A stretch of 64,000 nucleotides of DNA, from the NCBI GenBank assembly GCA_037178625.1, contig CM074134.1, positions 992,001 through 1,056,000 of the forward strand, written 5' to 3'. Shown piece after piece: positions 19,772-31,059 of the stretch. Under the pieces are notes generated by a model. That model did no database searches, had not been told where the DNA came from, and saw nothing but the letters and a program-made list of their open reading frames with translations. Each line of letters opens with the position of its first letter. The stretch's first letter is position 1. The translations under genes were made by a program, and so were the position numbers. This DNA comes from Skeletonema tropicum. Taxonomy: Eukaryota; Bacillariophyta; Thalassiosirophyceae; Thalassiosirales; Thalassiosiraceae.

Positions 19772-21091
19772 ATGTCAACCCACCAGACCATTGTCGTCGA
19801 ACTTGGCTGCTCCAGAATCAAGGTTGGATTTGCAGGAGAGCCCAAGCCTCGCCGTGTGCTCAGCCGTGGTGATGGGGGAGACTTGGGAATAGACGACGGC
19901 ATGTGCACATCGTCATGTACCTGGAATCATTTTTACAGCTATCTTTCGTCGTCGTCTGATGACACGGTTGTTGCGGATGACAATTCACTATGCAGAGCAA
20001 CCAGTAGTTACGACTGGGAGAAGACGCTTTATCCCTTGTTTTCGTTTATTTTAACCTCGATACTTTTCATTCAGCGACCGTCTCGTCATCGTATTCTGGT
20101 GTTGATGAATGATATCTTTCCTCCTCGATATTTACGGGAGGCACTACTTCGAGTGCTACTTGATTATTTGAAGTTGGGTTCGGTGTTACTGGTGAATGGG
20201 GGAGGCTTTGGAAGCATTCAATACTTACTCGAGGGCATGAATCTATCTGGTAATCCGTCTGTGACACAACAACCCAAGGCATCTCTGATGGTTGACATTG
20301 GTACGAATGAGGCCCGTGTTGCCATTTTAGTGCCAGGATCTTCATTTTTGGTGGAGACATATCAAGTCATACCTGCTGGATACCTTGCATTCCTTCGTCA
20401 AGTATTGAATTTGTATCAAGAGGCAAGTGAGAACTGGACAGCAGATGCCACTCTGGAAGATGTACATGCAATTGTCCAGGCGTGGATGTCCACTCCAAAA
20501 ACAGATCAATCAGCAGCAGTAACAACCATTTCTGTCGAATTACCGACTAAGATATCATCATCAGCATCAAGCACAATACAGGTATCAGTTCAGCCACTAA
20601 TCGACGCCTTTCAGCAAGTTTATTTAGACTACACTCAACCAACGAGTTTGGTATATGCTATACTCAATAGTGCATTGGCTTCTCCCATCGACTTTAGAAA
20701 GGTTACACTGCAAAATATTATAATGGTTGGTGGTGGAAGTGTAGCATTGCGTTATTTTGGAAAAGGAATGAATGTCGAACTGGAAGATGCAATCAAAGCA
20801 GCTTGTGGCGATTCGCCAGGTGATGAGACACAAGCGATGGAAGAGAAGAAAGATGATGAAATGGATGTATCGTCAATCGCACGAGGGCGTTTTCAAAGTT
20901 TGAAAGCGGCAGTTGGAAGGAGTAGTGGTGGTGAAGGAGGTGTTCAAATTAAGTATCTCGATCCATTGGCAGCAGATGTAGCACATTGGGTGGGGGCAAG
21001 TGTGATGGGGAAACTACGATTGAGCAATGAGGATTGGATTTCTGCAGATTCTGGTGCTGCTAGTGCCAGAGGGGGGAGATTATACAGGTAG
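19772..21091 (+). CDS. Divergent actin-related protein (Arp10-like)
   Basis: 439 aa from the Met at 19772; the in-frame upstream codons to 19649 are Lys/Asn-rich and look like leader. The actin fold is marked by IVVELGCSRIKVGFAGEPKPR (phosphate 1, with Glu in place of the usual Asp), SLMVDIGTNEARVAILV (phosphate 2), IIMVGGGSVALRYFG (adenosine motif) and a closing LAADVAHWVGASVMGKL. Position-specific divergence and length fit Arp10/ACTR10 of dynactin better than actin or Arp4-6, but the assignment is tentative. It would act as a pointed-end cap component in the cytosol. The 3' end faces the next gene with 46 bp between stops. Confidence 0.7.
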   Translation: MSTHQTIVVELGCSRIKVGFAGEPKPRRVLSRGDGGDLGIDDGMCTSSCTWNHFYSYLSSSSDDTVVADDNSLCRATSSYDWEKTLYPLFSFILTSILFIQRPSRHRILVLMNDIFPPRYLREALLRVLLDYLKLGSVLLVNGGGFGSIQYLLEGMNLSGNPSVTQQPKASLMVDIGTNEARVAILVPGSSFLVETYQVIPAGYLAFLRQVLNLYQEASENWTADATLEDVHAIVQAWMSTPKTDQSAAVTTISVELPTKISSSASSTIQVSVQPLIDAFQQVYLDYTQPTSLVYAILNSALASPIDFRKVTLQNIIMVGGGSVALRYFGKGMNVELEDAIKAACGDSPGDETQAMEEKKDDEMDVSSIARGRFQSLKAAVGRSSGGEGGVQIKYLDPLAADVAHWVGASVMGKLRLSNEDWISADSGAASARGGRLYR

Positions 21092-21137
21092 TTGACACAA
21101 TAATAATGATGTAAAGTGTTGTTGTAAGAAGCAGGCA

Positions 21138-21578
21138 CTACTCAAATGTTACTGTCGATTCTACTCTATCAAATTCATCTCGCAGTAATTTGTCTGCGTC
21201 AACATACTTATACATTCTACTTCTTGTTTCGGGTCCATTTGGATCATTAGATAAGTTTGATGAATAGTCACTCAGTATGTTGCCACCAGATATCCACAAT
21301 GTTAGCAGAAAGAAGAGTACAACTGAAACTTGGAGCACATCTAGGTAATTTCCACTTTTTATTCTCTCGCGAACTAATGAAGATGGCTCGGAGAGTTGAT
21401 CTTTCTTTTCTATGGTATTGTGAGCTGTAGGATCTTCGTCATCCAGATTTTTAGCTGCCATGATAATCATATGCTTCTGATAACGAACTGGGCACCGATG
21501 CATCTTCGTTGGAGGAGCAAAAAATGCATCTACAGTCAAACAGTGGAGCAATAGAATAGCTGCGCGGATTGATCTCAT
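21138..21578 (-). CDS. Probable plastid-targeted single-pass membrane protein
   Basis: 146 aa from the Met at 21578. The N-terminus is a signal peptide (MRSIRAAILLLHCLTVDAFFAPP) whose cleavage site falls at A-F, the ASAFAP-type motif of diatom plastid precursors. A hydrophilic stretch, one membrane helix (VLQVSVVLFFLLTLWISGG) and a charged C-terminus follow. The family was not recognised; it is similar in build to small thylakoid or envelope proteins. An in-frame ATG at 21677 would bury the signal peptide and is not preferred. Confidence 0.65.
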   Translation of the reverse strand: MRSIRAAILLLHCLTVDAFFAPPTKMHRCPVRYQKHMIIMAAKNLDDEDPTAHNTIEKKDQLSEPSSLVRERIKSGNYLDVLQVSVVLFFLLTLWISGGNILSDYSSNLSNDPNGPETRSRMYKYVDADKLLRDEFDRVESTVTFE

Positions 21579-21882
21579 CGTATGGAAGGCAACAGCAGCA
21601 GATGAATTTTGGCTTGCACTAGCGACGGGCAGCAAGTTATGGCAATTTATGGAGCTGTGTAAAGATCGGGTACACACTACTTATCGTGTTGGAGGTGATA
21701 TGGCACGGCACAATTGAGACAAAGCAAACCGCTAAATTAAAAAGTGGCGCGTTATTAGCGACAATGGTTATTAGCGATCACTGACTCATACAGCCACATA
21801 CATAAGTGTTCCTCTATTACCATACCATTGGCTTCATCTTCGTCTTCGAATTTCATTCACACCTTTCATTTTCACCTCCAAC

Positions 21883-22662
21883 ATGAGGTTAGCGGTACTT
21901 TCCACCCTCGTGGTGGCCTCCACCGCCTTCACTACACCGCTCCGCACTCCTGTATCAGTGCGAGCATACAGCAGCAGTGGCGAAGTTTGTACCATCCCTG
22001 AGGAGTTCACAAATACCCCAACTCTAACGAATGCTGCTCCAATTAAATCTTCAGTCGTTACTAACGCTGAAGGAGACTTCGTTAGAATAGATGACGCTAT
22101 TAAGGGCAATAATCCGCACGTCGTCATCTTTCTTCGTCACATGGGATGACCCTATTGCTGGAGCTACGCCAAGGATTGGTGCAATAGCTCCAGCGAGTTA
22201 GAGGAGATGGGTATCGGTGGACCAATCTTTGTGTCCATTGGAGATGCTGATAAACTCAATACATTCTTGGATGCAAATCCATGGATGCCAAGGTCGAAAA
22301 TGTTTGTAGACGACTACAGCTTCGACGCGTACAAAGCAGCAGGATTTGGTAGATTTGATGAAGTGGATAAGGAATCAGAAGCAGTCAAGAACTTTAAGAT
22401 GACTGCGCCTGAGTTGGGAGGTTTCAAAGAGTGGATGAATTATTTTGGAATTGTCAACAAAGTGTCTCCTATACCAAAGGACATGAAGTTTGGAGAATTC
22501 CCTGAAGGTGTTTTGTGGACAGGAGGAACGTTTGTTGTGCAAGGAGATGATGTTGTTTACCAGTGGACTGATACCATTCCTGGTAACCATCCTGTGATTG
22601 AAGATGTGATGAACATTGCGAAAGATGCTGCCAGCACACCCAAGAAAGGAAGCTGGTTTTAG
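21883..22662 (+). CDS. SelU/PRXL2-like selenoprotein (in-frame TGA as selenocysteine)
   Basis: One frame runs from ATG 21883 to TAG 22662, broken only by TGA at 22147-22149. Reading TGA as selenocysteine gives 259 aa with residues FLRHMG-U-PYC-WSYAKDW: U89 and C92 form a UxxC redox motif at the exact place of the CxxC in the thioredoxin-fold PRXL2/SelU family. The match continues after it (GGPIFVSIGDADKLNTFLD, FVDDYSFDAYKAAGF, GTFVVQGDDVVYQW). Without recoding both halves would be useless, yet both show family conservation. The N-terminus (MRLAVLSTLVVASTAFTTP) is a signal peptide with an ASTAFTT site, suggesting plastid import. Role: thiol/selenol redox control, perhaps peroxide reduction. 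A SECIS-like hairpin follows the stop. Confidence 0.82.
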
Positions 22663-22699
22663 GTGAGAGTGCTTGTGTAAATGTCTATATTGATACATT

Positions 22700-22778
22700 C
22701 TCTAGACGTGAATGACGCTATTTCAATTGCGATGGCTTTTTTTGCCGTCTCATTGTTGCAGCTGATGTACTGTCAGAG
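22700..22778 (+). promoter_or_regulatory. Candidate SECIS element in the 3' UTR
   Basis: It lies 38 nt after the stop. A basal stem pairs CTCT-A-GAC (22700-22707) with GTC-AGAG (22772-22778). An internal loop follows, then ATGA (22712-22715) opposite TGAT (22763-22766), which can form the non-Watson-Crick SECIS quartet. Above it GCT pairs with AGC, CAAT with ATTG and GATGGC with GCCGTC around a U7 loop. The weak point is the apical loop, which lacks a clear AA. Folded by eye only. Confidence 0.5.
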
Positions 22779-22857
22779 CAGTGTGTTCGTAGATTTGGAT
22801 TCTCTCAAAGGTTAAGATAAATTAAAAGGATTTGATCATACTTAACGCGCAACAATC

Positions 22858-24027
22858 TTATTGAATGTTATCCTCTTCGTTCAAACTCTTGCGCAAGTAA
22901 AGTAATGGTACTCCTTCCACCAAATACAAACCTCGATTTGCCATGCTCGGACCCATCCAATCGTACCCAACCTGGTTATTCCCTCTGTCAGGAACAGCTT
23001 CGTAGCCTAAACTCCAATAGAGTCCTCTAGCGACCTTACCCGTTAACTCATCTGCATCCACGTGCAAGCTGATGTCATCACAGCCCCATCTTCGCGCGAT
23101 ACCTTCCAGCGCTGCCATCAGTACTCGGCTATATCCCAATCCTCGACGACTTTTCCATGTAAGTACATTTGAAACATATCCCTTGGGTACCTTGCGGTTG
23201 TTTGTCCCGTTATTGTTTGTAAGAAAACGACTTATCAGATCCTTTGCAAAGTATGGTAACACAAATGGTGGAGCATTCCGCGTCGGATCGGGAGGTTGCC
23301 AGCTCAACTCGGCAATTCCTACTATTTGTTCGTTATAAGAGACTGCTGTTGTTGCATCATTACCATTGTTGTTGCTGGTTACTGGAGTAACTTCCACGAG
23401 ACAAATTACATTATGATCTGGTGGCACATTCGAGTTGTTACCGTAGCCCTTCTTTCGTCGTTCAACACGCTGGTCTAACCCAACCAATACTGTGAATGAA
23501 AATAAAAAGTTTTCTATCCAATTGGCAACTTCATCGCCGAGTTTGGAACCCGTAGATGTTGGTACTTCGTATGCACCAAACTCTCGGACGATTTCTGGTA
23601 ATATTGATTTGATATCTTTCACTTCTAAATGACGAAGGAGCAGTCTGGAAGCAGCCGCTTCATTTTTAGTACTTCCATTCGGAACGACGCTGATGCGTGT
23701 AGGTGGTGTCAGATCAATTGTATACGGCAGTCGGAGTGGATCATTTGCATTATCTTCTCCATTATTATTGAATCCAAATCCGCGACTAAGATAATAGATC
23801 TCCTCCTCTGGTATCCGAGATCGCGATAATTGCTGCTGAGGACTGCGTTGTTGATTGTTCAGTCGTTGCTTGAGATCAAATAGAAATACACGTGTTGTGG
23901 TAGTTGTTGCTGACGATGGCCGATGCAATATGACGCCATCAATGTGATGATGTGTTGGAGGCGCAAATGCGTGACAACAGTGTGATGCACATGATGTGGC
24001 TGCTGCCAGTACAATCCAGCGCTTCAT
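22858..24027 (-). CDS. Plastid-targeted GNAT-family N-acetyltransferase
   Basis: 389 aa. The N-terminus MKRWIVLAAATSCASHCCHAFAPP is a signal peptide with an HAFAPP plastid-import motif. The GNAT fold follows: LLLRHLEVKDIKSILPEIVREFG (first strand and helix), IVGIAELSWQPP, then YVSNVLTWKSRRGLGYSRVLMAALEGIARRWGCDDISLHVDADELTGKVARGLYWSLGYEAV, where RRGLGYS is the acetyl-CoA pyrophosphate loop and LHV...A..LY..LGY the final strand-helix. It should transfer an acetyl group from acetyl-CoA in the plastid; the acceptor is unknown. It is divergent from the OPR-like gene with a 278-bp shared promoter region. Confidence 0.85.
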   Translation of the reverse strand: MKRWIVLAAATSCASHCCHAFAPPTHHHIDGVILHRPSSATTTTTRVFLFDLKQRLNNQQRSPQQQLSRSRIPEEEIYYLSRGFGFNNNGEDNANDPLRLPYTIDLTPPTRISVVPNGSTKNEAAASRLLLRHLEVKDIKSILPEIVREFGAYEVPTSTGSKLGDEVANWIENFLFSFTVLVGLDQRVERRKKGYGNNSNVPPDHNVICLVEVTPVTSNNNGNDATTAVSYNEQIVGIAELSWQPPDPTRNAPPFVLPYFAKDLISRFLTNNNGTNNRKVPKGYVSNVLTWKSRRGLGYSRVLMAALEGIARRWGCDDISLHVDADELTGKVARGLYWSLGYEAVPDRGNNQVGYDWMGPSMANRGLYLVEGVPLLYLRKSLNEEDNIQ

Positions 24028-24305
24028 CGTAAGTAGTCTCTTCGATGAAGGAGTTAAAATAGCAGGCGTCGGGGTTTCTTTGATGAGCCTTGTATTTACT
24101 GTTCGTTGGTTTCTTCACTAAGTATGGTGCTGGTGCGTTGGCAGAGGAGATAATGGGGGAAAAATTATTTGTTGGATTCCTACGAAGGCTACAGCGGAAT
24201 TACTATGCAAAAATCACACACAAGAATTTTGCAACGCCATCAATACAACCACAAGATGATGTCCATGTGAATGAATGTGATGGTCGTTGCCTCCTCTGCA
24301 ACAGA

Positions 24306-27300
24306 ATGAAACTGCGAAATATGATGCTACCGTCTTGCTGGAAGTCGCAGCTACTGGTTGCTGCTATCATTGCATTCGCCGCTCCTATCAGACGTGCCGA
24401 CGCGTTCAGCAACTTCCGAGCAGCATCGCACACGAGATGGAAAAATGAGCAAAGTCGAGACTCATTGGTGCTCTTTCACGATTCATCAGGGGGGAACTCG
24501 CGGCATAATGGTGATGTGATACACGATAATGACACCATAGAAGTCAGAAATGGACCCAGCAGAAATGAGCCACAGATGAACGAGTCGGATATCATTCGAA
24601 CGTTACGTGCAAATCCACATCAATGTACAGAACCAATAGAAACGGCTTCCGATGTGCTACACCTGATGAATCAATCCCGCTCTCGGTCAGCTCGCAATAC
24701 TGCACCAGAATTATCTCTAGAAGAATTAGTGAACAGCATTAGTCCAAATATTGCAGCGGCGGCACTGCGTAGGCTAGTTTCGACACCATTCATCCCACTC
24801 ACATTTTCTACCACCAAGAAATTCTCACAGTATTTGTACAAAAATCAATGGTCCAATCCAAAGAATGAGGTGGAGGAGAAGGAGCGACAATTGTATGGAC
24901 GTCTGATACATCTGCTGGTGATGAAATTGAGCACTATACTTGATGGACAGTTGCAAGCTTTGATGACATTTAACAACAATTTTGATGATCAGTCATCACC
25001 ACCACCAAAATTGTTGCCCAGAAAGGAGACATGGCATCATCCTCCCACTCTGTCAGAGAGTAACACTATGCGCCTGAACTGGTATGCATTGGCAGATTTG
25101 TTATCGTCCCTCTCTGTACTTCACAATCTACCACGAAAAAACAAAAGTCGCAGTTCTTCCTCTCGAAATGGATATCTGCAAGCTTTGTTGCATGTGAAAG
25201 ATGGGGAAGATGGCAATAATAATGGCATTTCTACAATATCAAGTTTGTTTCGTGGTACTGTTCAGTATCTTTCTTGGGATAACAAGGTTACATCGTCGTT
25301 CATACGGTGTATAGGATCAAGGAGGCTGATTCGGGATTTATTACATCCACTTGTGATTGCTTCTACACAACAACTACAACAACAAAAACAACAACAAAGG
25401 AGTGAAGAAGTGTCAAGATGGGATGACATCAATTACGACGACAATAATAATGATGAAAACGTCAATGAGGAGTCCAATTCATTTGACAGTGAGAACAAAA
25501 ACTTGCATCATCTAATGATTGTGGCATCAGAATACCTCGGATCGCCATCATCACTTGCCAAAGTGTCTGCCGCAGATCTATCTATCGCACTGTGGTCTTT
25601 AACTCAAATCTATCACCCGTCGCAATCTCAACATCAGAAACTGCAATCATATAGAACATTTATCAAGGCTTGTATGAAACGACTTCGCAAACGATCTGTA
25701 ATCTCACCTGCTCGAGGGTGTGAAATTGCTTTGGCTATTCGGTCGGTGGAGCGACTTCTGGGATTATTGGGTAGAGATGATGGTACTGAGTATGAAAGTC
25801 GTTTACAACCGTTCCAGGATATCTTGTCGTTACCTATGCAGCTGCCTGGAGAAGAAGATATTATTGATTCGTACAAGCCAACATTACCGCAACCCACTAC
25901 TAATACACAAAGTGATGGTGAGGCAGTTGCAGATGATTTAAGGTCTGAAGCTGTCATAATGTTTCACACACTCTTGAACGAGCTGGTGTTTCAACCTGGA
26001 AGCAATGCGCAGATGAAGCTGAGATCTCTTTCATTGCAGCAGGTAGCAGATATTTTACAGACAGCAATAGCACTCAACATTTCGCGCGATGATCTGCAAA
26101 CTGCAACAATCGAGGCACTAGATTACCTCACTTCACATCCTTTCATTTTGAAACAAAGTTACAGTTGTCGGGATATTTCACGAATTTTGTTGTCGCTCCA
26201 ACGACTCCGAGTCGGAACTGGGATATACAACCTTGATTTGGAAATGAGTGGTGTGCAACGTTTGGGAGCACGGTTCTTGGAAATCGTTGATGGACAAAGC
26301 AATGGGCGCACAAAGGGCAAGTGTGATCCAAAGACTCTTACAACAGTTGTAAGATCCGGTGTACTGATGTTTCCGCGCTCCGATATCACGAAGCCACTAC
26401 TCGATGCAGCGTCAATATTGATACGGGATGACAGCATTCCTGTAGATGTAGCTGATCACAACGACGTCATCTTTGTAGACTATGGCGTCACAGTCCCATT
26501 CCTTGAACAATGCAATGATTATGAGCTAAGTTGGCTACTGTGGGCGTTTGCTGTTTCAAGACGTTTCGACAAACAAGTGTTTCTTTGTTTGACGGACCAA
26601 ATTCTTGATAGCATCAGTGATGACAGCTTCAGTGCTAGCTCGGCTAGCAGGGTAATGTGGTCGACATCTGTGTTGCTGTCACTAGATGAGGCAGGTGATC
26701 AACATGATGGACGTCATATTGATCTGTTTCATCAATTATCTCCTATCCTTCTATCTTCTCATCTGTCCCCAACTGATTTGTCCTGTGCAATGTACGCGAT
26801 AGCAAAGACAAATTATGTTTTCGGTAAGAGTGAATCTGTTGTGGGCATTCAATTTCTTCTTACAATATCTTACTCACAACATCTCACTGATTTGCAGATA
26901 GAGGTGTCTTCGACTTCCTCGCAGAAGAACTCGCTTCTGATGAATCGCTAAAACATGCTAACACTCGTTTGATTTCTCAAGCTGTGTGGGCATGTGGGAA
27001 AATGGCAGAGTTTGAAGACCCAATAATGTCTTCGGCAGAGAGTCTGGTAGTTTCTCAAGAGGATGCAGCTCCAAACCAACCTCCGTACCTGAACAACGTT
27101 TACAAGATGCTGACGTTTCTCATAAGACATAAAGCACACATGACGCCAAAGCATGTTGCCGAAACTATATGGGCTGCCTGTGGCCGCTTGGCAATTGCAG
27201 ATCAATATTATTTGGAAGAACTGAGCTATGTAGCCTCACGAGTTGCCTCTCAGTGTAATTCCCGAGAGGTAGCAAACATCGTTTGGGGTCTCAGTAAAGT

Positions 27301-27619
27301 TGACTACGCTGATGATCCAGAGCTGATTTGCACTCTCGTTCGTGTCATCACACACTCGAAACTTTCAAAAAAATGTACTTCTCAGGAGGCTGCTAACTGT
27401 ATATACGCTCTTGGACGGCTTGGCATTCGTGATCAAGAATTGTTTTCGGCATTAAGTTCAATTATCAAGAATCAAATTCATGACGCGAATTCTCAGGCCA
27501 TAGCCAATTCTTTGTGGGGCCATGATGTGGTTGGCCTCCCAGCTCCTCCAGAACTTTTGTCAGTTTGGGCTCGTGATACATTGGGCATGGACACTTACTC
27601 TGCCAAGTATGAAAAGTAA
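24306..27619 (+). CDS. OPR-like helical-repeat protein, probable organellar RNA factor
   Basis: Exons 24306-26823 and 26898-27619 are joined across a 74-bp GTAAGA...TTGCAG intron (G|AT gives Asp; reading DRGVFDFLAEE). About 1079 aa. The Met at 24306 begins a signal peptide (WKSQLLVAAIIAFAAPIRRADAFSNF) with an ADAF motif suggesting the plastid. The C-terminal third carries helical repeats with the pattern ..xxANxxWAxxKL: TRLISQAVWACGKM, TPKHVAETIWAACGRL, NSREVANIVWGLSKV, TSQEAANCIYALGRL, NSQAIANSLWG. These match the octotricopeptide/FAST-kinase-like repeats that bind organellar RNA. No RAP domain was seen at the end. Stop codons of this gene and the next are 17 bp apart. Confidence 0.7.
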
Positions 27620-27636
27620 GCTAAGAATCGCTAACA

Positions 27637-30600
27637 TCATATCCTTTGTCTAGCAATAGCGCATAACTCTTTGCAGAATGAAGTAAAGCTCTTCTTGGCG
27701 ACATCGTCTTCTTCAATTACTCTCGCAAATTGTGCCACAACCTCTTTCGAGGGGTGCTTGAGAACATTGTTCTCAGTCGCGTTAAACAAGATCTCCTCAG
27801 CTACCTCCCACATCAGACTGCTTCGTATTCTCTTCGGCAAATTTGGAACGATCTGACCCAATGAAGATAGCTTCCATTCCATTGAAGATAAGGCTTTGAG
27901 CAAATTGCTTCTTACTTGTGGAAGATCTCTATCTCTTTGTGACTTGAGATGGTTTACGCGGAGTCTTTGTGGGGCATCAACGAAATCCGCTTCCTCTGGC
28001 ATTGTTACAACCGCTGCGGGGACGTTTGTCAAGTACTTCCCTTTTGGCAAAGAAAGTTCAAAGCAATCTCTATCAAATTTGTCTTTCGAAATGGACAAAA
28101 TTGTCGACAACCCTGTGTAAGGTGGTCTAGGATCATTTTTATTCATCCATCCATGAACGAATACAACCATACCTTTGCGGAATATGCTGCTAACATTGTC
28201 CTCGGATGGACTGTCGTCTTCTTGATTGCTCATCAATGCTAGAAGCCTTCTCTCGCAAAGCTTAGATATCCAATGAATACGCCTACGAGCGACAAACTGC
28301 CTTGCCAAGACATCAGTGTCTAAATTTGGTACATGAGATGTTGCTTCAATAACACCATTCAAGACTCTCTCTTCAATGAAATTAACAAGTATTTGTATCT
28401 CATCTTCAGAACAAGTCATAATAGTTTCCTGCGTCGGTAGGCGTTCTTTTTGATTGCGGAGTACGCGACTGACATCATCGTCGTCCCCTTTGACGCCAAG
28501 GTTTATATTGGCCAAGCCATAGCCTCGCCTTTCACGAATATCCTCGTACTTGTCTCTATAATTGATGAGTAGCTCACGCGTTTCACCTGCATGCATCGGC
28601 CTATCAATATAAATGTAATACGAGACTGAACGGCATGTCTCGAGGGAGCAAACATTCTCAACGAGGCTAATGTCATGCCCACATTCATTTACATACATCG
28701 CGGTATTTGCTCTTGCATCCGCATGAGGATATCCTGTAGTGTCGCAAGTAAAATCCACCACCTGATTATGGCCATTTAGTGTTTCTGACACGTCGAAGCG
28801 CCAAGAGCTTGGTTCATGAGCAAAGAGAAAGTCTTTGATGCCGAATATGAACTCAGATTTCCTGTCGGCCTTAATGACGGGTGCGTATCGATCGAGTTCG
28901 ACAAGTGCACAACCGACATGTTTGCTACTAAAGGTGATATTGCTGTCAGGCTCAACGAAATCGTCTAGCGTAAACTCATTCCAAATTCCTACGCTATCAT
29001 CTTTCTCCGATTCATAGTGATGCTCGTCGCCATGCAAGTTTGTCCCTTTGAGAGTAACGGTAGCGCCACTAAATGCAAGAAGAGCATCTCGTGGCTTTCT
29101 TGTGACAGGAGTCTTTATAGAATTCTTCAATTTGAATTGACTGCTCCTTTTTAGTACCTTAGCGCCCCTATGATATTCAATAAGAGGTATTCAGATTTCA
29201 GTTATATAGATGAAAACTGCGAAGGACAAGTGTTTGAAGAGGCATGCTACTTACTTGAAAGTTAGAAAGGCTCCCTTCCCGGAGTCTGGTATGCTTGAGT
29301 CTCGGATAGTGACCAGGAATTCGTACAGAACAGTGTTTTGGTTATCGTACACAATGAGAGTCTTCTTTGGTAGTCCATTGTTGTTTTCATCGATGGTAGT
29401 CTTGCAGAGATTGCTAGCGTTGAGCATTACGCCTTTCGGTAATTTGGCCAAGTCAAGTCTGGTAATTTGAGGCGGATTGGTGGTAACATTTGACACGCCG
29501 CTACACACAAGAAATGCCTCATGACGCAATTGCTTCAATATCTTGTTTGCGTCAACATAAGAAATGTCCTTTCCTTTTGTATTTAGGAAGGCAGTGTACT
29601 GTCGAGTTAAAAGGGATGGATCTATAAGTGACAGCTCATGATCAGTTGAGATCCCTGCCTCTCCAAAGAATAAGTGGTCAATGTAGGACAGAGGGGTCTG
29701 AATTTTCGGTCGTGGAATCCGTTCGTCTTCATATGATAGCGCTGCACACAAATCAGATGTCTCTGTTTCCATCGACGTTGCAGAAGATTCAGTACTCTCC
29801 ACAGCTTCACGTGAACGCAATAACCAAGAGTAGAGCATACCTTCGCATATACATTTGATCTCTTGCAAAGACCGGCCATGAAATCGAGGTGCCATTATCC
29901 CGCTCAATGTTTGTCTAATGTGTGGATTAGCATTGATGAGTTGGGTTGCTGTGTCAATGCCAAAGTGGTCGTGAATTAACCTCGCTTCTTCGTTGCTGAG
30001 GAGACTGGTGAGAGGAATGTCGTTCGCTTCAGTGTATTCTGTACCAGTATCTTCCATTTCAGTACTGCCAGCTGAAGACATTGTTTGTTTGTTTGATTCC
30101 GCATCTTTTTCATTGTTGACTGATTCATTTGCAGCATCCTTCTTACTCTGTTGGTTCTGCTGAGCCACCGACTTTTTCCATTTCATAACGGTATTTCTAG
30201 CCACTGTGAATCGAAGGTAATCACGCAGAGGTTTGCAATCCTTCCACGCATAGAATGCACAAGCTTTCCTGAAGTTTAAAGACTCGAGAAGATGTATGCT
30301 TAAAGTATTGATGTTTGCCCTTCTCAAGTCGCCCACGGTGTATAATTTCATGTCAGTAAAAAATGACAACTCGGATGGGGAAAATGCTGGGAGTACATCT
30401 GAAAGTGGCATCGCTTCAAATTTGTTTTTTTGTTTCATCGAAAATAAGCCGCACTCTGTCCACTCTGTGTCAGTTACAATATCGGAGGAAATATGTGATA
30501 CTGATAGTAGCATTGATGGTTGCATTGGTCTCCGAAGTTCATCTTTATCCGCATGATAGACTTGGTCGAACACCTTGCTGTTGCGGGGACGTTTCGATCT

Positions 30601-30831
30601 TTTAAGTCTCTGTTCTACTTCGTCTTCACCGCTAGATGAACATACATCAATCTTCTTCTCCCTCTTAGGTGTAGGTGTAGATCCCCCAAAAATTCCTTTT
30701 GCGATTTTCAGCTTTTGTTGTAATCCTATTCTTACTGGCGAAAGCTTGTTGGTTACGACGCTGACGGAATCATCACTGCTGCTGTTGCATAGATCCATGC
30801 AACTATCTCCGTCGCTTTCTTTCCGGGACAT
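27637..30831 (-). CDS. Large protein with a divergent SET-like domain
   Basis: Exons 30831-29255 and 29167-27637, joined across an 87-bp GTAAGT...CATAG intron (TF-K-GAKVLKRSS), give 1035 aa. The N-terminal ~250 residues are acidic/Lys-rich and disordered. Around the exon junction FLVTIRDSSIPDSGKGAFLTFKG matches the opening of SET domains (xxxSxIPxAGxGxFA). About 200 residues later DARANTAMYVNECGHD...SVSYYIYIDRPMHAGETRELLINYRDKYE matches the SET end (R..N.....N; I..GEEL...Y). The NHS catalytic box is degenerate (YVNECGH), so methyltransferase activity is uncertain. Such proteins are abundant in diatoms. The last ~350 residues are helical with no recognised domain. Confidence 0.6.
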
Positions 30832-30936
30832 CTCTGTGGTGTCAATGAATGATAGGAGTATCGTAGAGATAAGAGTAGAGATTTAGGATCGTTACAATGA
30901 GCTTGCCAGCGCCGTTTTTTCTTGAAGTCCTCGGGA

Positions 30937-30974
30937 GGTTCTTGGGGCAAGAAAGGGGTCTTGCCCCAAGAACC
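30937..30974. repeat. Perfect 16-bp-stem hairpin
   Basis: GGTTCTTGGGGCAAGA (30937-30952), loop AAGGGG, then the exact complement (30959-30974). It lies 105 bp upstream of the SET-like gene start, so it may fall in its 5' leader. No coding function is seen. Confidence 0.85.
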
Positions 30975-31059
30975 TTTCCGCACTATCATCTCCATCTCTC
31001 TCTCTCTAAGAGTATGAGCTTTGAGCTTTACAACATTTACAACACTGTCTACATATTGA

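Noticed and set aside
22147..22149. TGA read as a true stop or frameshift pseudogene
   Set aside because: Frame and conservation continue on both sides, and the TGA sits exactly at the redox Cys position of a family known to use selenocysteine.
24090..24305. N-terminal extension of the OPR-like protein
   Set aside because: The signal peptide and ADAF motif follow the Met at 24306; the upstream part would mask the targeting signal.
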